From Actinomadura terrae (GTDB lineage: Bacteria > Actinomycetota > Actinomycetes > Streptosporangiales > Streptosporangiaceae): a stretch of 64,000 nucleotides of DNA. The notes below the pieces were generated by a model. The model worked only from the letters and a program-made list of their open reading frames with translations, did no database searches and was not told the origin of the DNA. Shown here piece by piece: positions 59,998-64,000 of the stretch. The stretch spans positions 682,001 through 746,000 of the forward strand of contig NZ_JAICDG010000003.1 in the NCBI RefSeq assembly GCF_022751215.1, read 5' to 3'. A program made the position numbers and the translations under genes. Positions within the stretch are counted from its first letter, which is position 1. Each line of letters begins with the position of its first letter.

Positions 59998-60723
59998 GTG
60001 CGGGGCGGAAGCGTGCCAAGGGGACGGGACGGCGAGGGGCAGGGCGGGGCGGGCGGGCTCGGCCCGCTGCGTCCGGCGCGGACCGGCGAGCAGGTCGCGC
60101 ACCGGCTGGCGACGGCGATCGCGCTCGGCGAGTTCGGCCCCGGCGACCGGCTGCCCAGCGAGCGCGACCTGGCCGCGCTGCTGCGGGTGAGCCGGGAGAG
60201 CGTCCGGGCCGCGCTGCGGGTGCTGGCCCGCTCGAACCTGGTGGAGATCCGGCGCGGACGCGGCGGCGGCGCGTTCGTCGTCGCCGCGAAGGACGAGTCC
60301 GGCCGGGCGGCCGCGCCGGAACCCTGGGCGGAGCTCGCCGAACTGCTCGACTACCGGCGCCTCGTCGAGGGCATGATCGCCCGGACCGCCGCCGAGCGCG
60401 CCGGTGCCGCCGACCACGCCGCCCTCGCCCGCGCGCTGGCCGCCTGGGACGCCGCCGCCACGACCGCGCAGGCCCGCGAGCGCGACGCGGGGCTGCACCA
60501 CGCGGTGGCCCGCGCGACCCACAACGGACGCCTCGTCCAGCTGCACGAGCGGCTAGCGTCGGAGCTCGCCCTCGGCGTCCCATCCGGCCCGGACGACACC
60601 GCCCGGGCCCACCACCACGCCCTGGTCGCGGCGATCGCGCGCGCCGACGGCGACGGTGCCGCCCGCGTCGCGACCGAGCACTTCACCGTCGCCGACGCCA
60701 CCCTCACCCCCCACCCCCACTGA
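59998..60723 (+). CDS. GntR/FadR-family transcriptional regulator
   Basis: 241 residues. After an Arg/Gly-rich extension, the winged helix reads EQVAHRLATAIALGEFGPGDRLPSERDLAALLRVSRESVRAALRVLARSNLVEIRRGRGGGAFV in overlapping parts. The C-terminal FCD domain is helical (LLDYRRLVEGMIARTAAERAG, GLHHAVARATHNGRLVQL, HHHALVAAIARADGDGAARV) with its metal-binding His residues. It is divergent from the permease/amidase unit with a perfect operator between, so it very likely represses that unit. Confidence 0.92.
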   Translation: MRGGSVPRGRDGEGQGGAGGLGPLRPARTGEQVAHRLATAIALGEFGPGDRLPSERDLAALLRVSRESVRAALRVLARSNLVEIRRGRGGGAFVVAAKDESGRAAAPEPWAELAELLDYRRLVEGMIARTAAERAGAADHAALARALAAWDAAATTAQARERDAGLHHAVARATHNGRLVQLHERLASELALGVPSGPDDTARAHHHALVAAIARADGDGAARVATEHFTVADATLTPHPH

Positions 60724-60809
60724 CCCCCGCCCGGGGCCGACCGCGCGGGTTCACCGGGCGGTCATCCGCCGGGTGACCGGGCGTTCCGCGCGGCGGGGAC
60801 GTTGCCGGG

Positions 60810-62213
60810 GTGTGCACCGTCCCCCGCCTCCGCTCCCGGCCGGGACGCGTGGCCGCCGTCGCCGCGCTGGTGGCGTCCGCGGCCGCGTCCGGCCCCGTGC
60901 CCGGCGTCCCGCCCGCCCCCGCACCCGTCCGCGTCGCGGTGGCCGCCGCCCCCGCGCCCACCGGGCCGTGCCGGGGTTCGGCGCCCGCCGACTTCGACGG
61001 CGACGGCGCGTCCGACCTCGCCGTGGGCGCGCCGCACGCCGCCGTCCACGGGCAGGCGCGGGCGGGCGCGGTGGCCGTCCGCGCCGCGTCCGGTGTGACC
61101 TGGCTGGACGGGGACGGCGCGGCCCGCCTCGGCGAGGGCTTCGGCGGCGGGCTGGCCTCGGGCGACTTCGACCGGGACGGCTGCGGCGATCTGGCCGTCG
61201 GCATCCCCGACCGGGTCTTCGGGGCCCGCCGTCCCGGCGCCGAGGGCGCGGGCGCGGTGCGGATCTACCTGGGCTCCCCGTCCGGGCTCCGGCCCGGGCC
61301 GCTGCTGACGGCGCGCTCCCTGCACCGCCCCTACGGCACCGACCGCTTCGGCGCGTCCCTCGTCGCCGCCGACCTGGACGGCGACCACGACGACGAACTG
61401 GCCGTCGGCGCCCCGGGGCTGCGGGGCGGCGGCGGGGTCGCGGTCTTCGGCCTGCGCGGGCGGACGCTGCGCCCCGGCCCGCTGATCACGCAGCGGACGT
61501 CGTGGGTGGGCCAGTCGGCGGCGGAGACCGACGGGTTCGGGAGCGTGCTCGCGGCGGGCGACTTCGACGGCGACGGCCGCGCCGAGATCGCCGCCGGCGC
61601 CCCGGACGACGGCGCGCGCGGCGCGGGCACGGTGACCGTCCTCGACCCGCTGGAACGGTCCGCGAACTACGTGTCGCAGGACGAGCCCGCCGTGGACGGC
61701 GCGTCCGAGCGCGCCGACGGCTTCGGTTCCGCGCTCGCCGCCGCCGACCTCGACGGCGACGGCCGCGACGACCTCGCCGTCGGCGTACCCGGCGAGGACC
61801 GTGACGGCTCCGCTGACCTCGCCTCGGGCGCCGTCCAGATCCTCGCGGGCCCCGGCATGACGCAGATCGGGCCCACCCGGTACGGACGCGGCGACTACGA
61901 CCGCCTCGGATCGGCGCTCGCCACCGGTGACCTGGACGGCGACGGATCCGCCGACCTCGCGGCGGGCGCGCCCGGCGCCGGAACGGTCCTCGTCCTGCGC
62001 GGCAGGAGGCGCAGGGCGACGACGATCACCGCGCCGCTCGCGCCCTACAGCCGGTTCGGCGGCGCGCTGGCCGCCCACGGCCGGACGCTGCTGGTCGGCG
62101 CGCCGGGCGCCGACGGCTTCGGCGGCGCGGTCTTCGAGTTGACCGCGCCGCCCGGGCGGCCGAAGCGGATCCCGCTGCCCGCCCGGGGCCTCACCGGATA
62201 CAGCCTCGGCTGA
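60810..62213 (+). CDS. Secreted FG-GAP repeat (integrin-alpha-like propeller) protein
   Basis: 467 residues. The N-terminus (RVAAVAALVASAAASGPVPG) is a signal peptide. At least six FG-GAP repeats follow, each with a Ca2+-binding D-x-[DN]-x-D-G-x-x-D-L motif: DFDGDGASDLAVGAP, DFDRDGCGDLAVGIP, DLDGDHDDELAVGAP, DFDGDGRAEIAAGAP, DLDGDGRDDLAVGVP, DLDGDGSADLAAGAP. Together they should fold into one seven-bladed beta-propeller at the cell surface or outside. No catalytic domain is seen. The gene stands alone. Confidence 0.9.
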   Translation: MCTVPRLRSRPGRVAAVAALVASAAASGPVPGVPPAPAPVRVAVAAAPAPTGPCRGSAPADFDGDGASDLAVGAPHAAVHGQARAGAVAVRAASGVTWLDGDGAARLGEGFGGGLASGDFDRDGCGDLAVGIPDRVFGARRPGAEGAGAVRIYLGSPSGLRPGPLLTARSLHRPYGTDRFGASLVAADLDGDHDDELAVGAPGLRGGGGVAVFGLRGRTLRPGPLITQRTSWVGQSAAETDGFGSVLAAGDFDGDGRAEIAAGAPDDGARGAGTVTVLDPLERSANYVSQDEPAVDGASERADGFGSALAAADLDGDGRDDLAVGVPGEDRDGSADLASGAVQILAGPGMTQIGPTRYGRGDYDRLGSALATGDLDGDGSADLAAGAPGAGTVLVLRGRRRRATTITAPLAPYSRFGGALAAHGRTLLVGAPGADGFGGAVFELTAPPGRPKRIPLPARGLTGYSLG

Positions 62214-62324
62214 CCGTCAGCCCAGGCGACGAATGCGGCCGCGCGTGGGCAGACCGAGCAGGGCGAGCACCCTCAGGCCCCGCCGCGACCCACCGCCCCA
62301 CGGACGCACAACCACGCACGTCAG

Positions 62325-62543
62325 GCAAGGTTTCACCGCCCAGGTCGTCGGCCACGGTCGTCAGGCTTGGTCGACCTGGAGGTTGGTGCGGTGAGCGTCC
62401 TTCGGCGGCGGCCCGCGTCAGGGGCACCGCCCAGGCTGTCGGTCGCGGTCGTGGGGCGTGGTTTTGTCGGCCAGGCCGTTGGGTGTGGTGGTCAGGCGCG
62501 GTCGACTTGGAGTTTGGCTCGGTAGGCGTCCTTGGGGAGCGGC
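62325..62543. repeat. Degenerate repeats including a decayed copy of the lipoprotein gene's 3' end
   Basis: Bases 62360-62412 align without gaps to 62491-62543 (roughly four-fifths identical by eye). The first copy still reads, on the minus strand, KDAHRTNLQVDQA-stop beside the real KDAYRAKLQVDRA-stop of the lipoprotein gene. Further ~30-40 bp related units occur at 62334, 62425 and 62465. This is a tandem duplication that has drifted. Confidence 0.6.
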
Positions 62544-62935
62544 TTCGTTGACTGCCGTTCGGGGGTGAGTCCGACCAGCGAGACGCGGAAGCCGGGGACG
62601 GCCGCCGTCTTCGCGGTCGTGCCGGCGACGTGCAGGTCGTGGGCGGTGGGGGCGGCGTTCTCGGCGGTGATCGTCAGGCGCACCGTCGCGTCGCCCGCCC
62701 AGACGCAGTTGACCGTGACCGGGCAGCGGCTGTCGTCGCGGACCTCGTCGAACCGGACGGTGAGGCCGCCGCCGTCCAGCCGTCCGGTCTCGCCCGGCGC
62801 GAGCGTGAACGCCGCGCCCGGTTTGATCGTGGGGCCGTCGGTGCCCGCGGACGCGCCCGACGCGCACGCGGCGAGCGCGGCCACGAACGGGACGAGCAGC
62901 AGGAGCGGGAGCGGCCGGAGTCTCATGTCGGCCAT
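62492..62935 (-). CDS. Small lipoprotein
   Basis: 147 residues from the ATG at 62935 with AGGAGG five bases before. The signal peptide ends in a lipobox (VAALAACASG, cleavage before Cys). The mature part is beta-rich, with a short disulfide-like pair (SRCPVTVNCVW) and a repeated [LF]-x-V-x-F-D-E-V pattern. The motif R-C-P-x-x-x-x-C-x-W-x-G-x-[AV] is shared by many small bacterial secreted proteins whose function is unknown. The 3' end of the gene exists in a decayed second copy downstream. Confidence 0.8.
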   Translation of the reverse strand: MADMRLRPLPLLLLVPFVAALAACASGASAGTDGPTIKPGAAFTLAPGETGRLDGGGLTVRFDEVRDDSRCPVTVNCVWAGDATVRLTITAENAAPTAHDLHVAGTTAKTAAVPGFRVSLVGLTPERQSTKPLPKDAYRAKLQVDRA

Positions 62936-63008
62936 GATTCCTCCTGGAACAGGGAGCTGGCATGACTTCGACGCGTGTCTTCCGTTCCCGGTTCCCTTCG
63001 GGCCCGAC

Positions 63009-64000
63009 TCAGCGGGACGAACCCGACAGCGACCGTGCGCCGTCCGGGACGGTGAACGCCGCCGCCACCGACGACGGCGCGCCCCGGCGGGTGACGTGGG
63101 GCAGCGTGTGGAACTCGGCGCGCAGCTCACCGGCGCCGACGCGGCCGAGCAGGAAGCCCCGGCGCTGGTCGATGAGCGCGATGTGCGGGTTCTCGGCGCG
63201 GACGGCCGCGTTCTCGGCCGGGTCGTGGTAGCCGTCGCCGTCGCTGGAGACCGACGTGGCGACCAGCTCCACGCCGACCGGTGCGGAGGACGGGTCGTCG
63301 AAGTCGGCCAGCAGGTCGCAGGCGTGCGCCACGTGCACGTCGCCGGTGAGCACGACGGGGTTGGCCGCCCGTGAGGCGGTCAGGGCGCGGGTGAGCCGGT
63401 CGCGTTCGGCGGCGTAGCCGTCCCAGCCGTCCAGGGCCATCGCGCGGCCGGGGCCGAGCCGCAGGTCGCGCTGGGCGAGGAACACCTGCTGCGCCAGGAT
63501 GTTCCAGCGGGCCCGCGACCCGCGCAGGCCCGCCTCCAGCCAGCGGAGCTGCGCCGGGCCGAGCAGGGCGCGGCGGGTGTCCAGGCGGTCGTCGCAGCCG
63601 GCGCGCAGCCCGTCCTCGCAGGGCTGGTCGGAGCGGAACTGCCGGGTGTCGAGCAGGTGCAGCGCCGCCGTCCCGCCCCACTCCAGGCGGCGCGTCAGCG
63701 TGATCCGGCCGTCCCGGCGGAACGCCGAGGGGCGCAGCGGCATGTGCTCGTAGTAGGCGCGGATCGCGGCCCGCTTGCGCGCCGGGAACCCGGGGACCTT
63801 CGTGCCCGGAACGTTCCCCGCCCAGTTGTTCTCCACCTCGTGGTCGTCCCAGATCACCGCCCAGGGCGCGGCGGCGTGCGCGGCCCGCAGGTCGGCGTCG
63901 GTGCGGTACTGGGCGTGCCGCCGCCGGTAGTCCGCGAGCGTCAGGCACTTGCCGGGCGTGTGCCGCCGGACGACCGGGACGGTCTCGTCGTCGCCCGCCG
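63009..64000 (-). CDS. phoD: PhoD-like alkaline phosphatase, start outside window
   Basis: About 330 residues of the C-terminal part are visible; the frame is open to the right edge (codons before MIWDDHEV read HTPGKCLTLADYRRRHAQ). PhoD marks are AVIWDDHEVENNWAG and LTGDVHVAHACDLLA, which carry metal ligands, with LHLLDTRQFRSDQPC between. PhoD enzymes are secreted by the Tat route and release phosphate from phosphodiesters and teichoic acids using Ca2+ and Fe3+. The signal peptide lies outside the window. The lipoprotein gene follows on the same strand. Confidence 0.94.
   Translation of the reverse strand, partial: AGDDETVPVVRRHTPGKCLTLADYRRRHAQYRTDADLRAAHAAAPWAVIWDDHEVENNWAGNVPGTKVPGFPARKRAAIRAYYEHMPLRPSAFRRDGRITLTRRLEWGGTAALHLLDTRQFRSDQPCEDGLRAGCDDRLDTRRALLGPAQLRWLEAGLRGSRARWNILAQQVFLAQRDLRLGPGRAMALDGWDGYAAERDRLTRALTASRAANPVVLTGDVHVAHACDLLADFDDPSSAPVGVELVATSVSSDGDGYHDPAENAAVRAENPHIALIDQRRGFLLGRVGAGELRAEFHTLPHVTRRGAPSSVAAAFTVPDGARSLSGSSR

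Overview
The window is very GC-rich (roughly 70% or more by eye). It carries gene families typical of filamentous Actinobacteria: an XRE/DUF397 pair, an RsbW-like ATPase, an NB-ARC/WD40 protein, a LAL-type LuxR regulator, a CGNR zinc-finger protein, a ZAS anti-sigma factor and a GAP-family transporter. It is most likely a chromosomal segment of an actinomycete such as Actinomadura or another member of the Streptosporangiales; the genus is inferred. No rRNA, tRNA, CRISPR array or insertion sequence was found.

Positions 1-18191 form a defence and conflict island. It opens with a large adenine DNA methyltransferase whose 5' end lies outside the window, followed by a possible 5' remnant of a lost partner gene. 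Next come an XRE regulator with its DUF397 partner and an unrecognised coiled-coil gene split by an in-frame stop. Then follow an RsbW-like ATPase overlapping a Cys-rich protein, a predicted four-TM pore-forming effector of the S-4TM family, and, divergent from it, an 1800-residue protein with a kinase-like domain, an NB-ARC ATPase and about 21 WD40 repeats. McrB and McrC follow 40 bp further on. The divergent S-4TM / kinase-NB-ARC-WD40 pair is the best candidate here for an undescribed NLR-like immune module.

Positions 18376-24236 hold a secreted protein and a catabolic cluster. An IclR regulator is divergent from an EthD-like/CMD gene pair and is followed by a dicarboxylate transporter and an SDR dehydrogenase. 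A perfect 11-bp inverted repeat between the divergent genes is the likely IclR operator. An SGNH esterase closes the segment.

Positions 24319-35390 contain mainly single genes: membrane proteins, a flippase-like LPG-synthase-fold protein, a DinB-like metal protein, an isolated CqsA-like alpha-oxoamine synthase, a threonine aldolase/SDR pair, a coiled-coil protein, a 47-residue Cys protein, a GAF-winged-helix regulator, a histidine phosphatase and a NERD protein.

Positions 35724-46219 contain HrpB helicase, a TetR regulator divergent from a DrrAB-like exporter, an ECF sigma/ZAS anti-sigma pair, a cyclase-like protein, an F420/FMN-type enzyme, a methyltransferase and a CGNR regulator.

Positions 46323-64000 contain a GMC oxidoreductase/hydrolase operon downstream of a LAL regulator and the lactate-oxidation operon lutABC. 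These are followed by a GAP transporter, an amidase/permease operon with a divergent FadR-type regulator and a perfect operator, an FG-GAP protein, a lipoprotein with decayed repeats at its 3' end, and a PhoD phosphatase running off the right edge.
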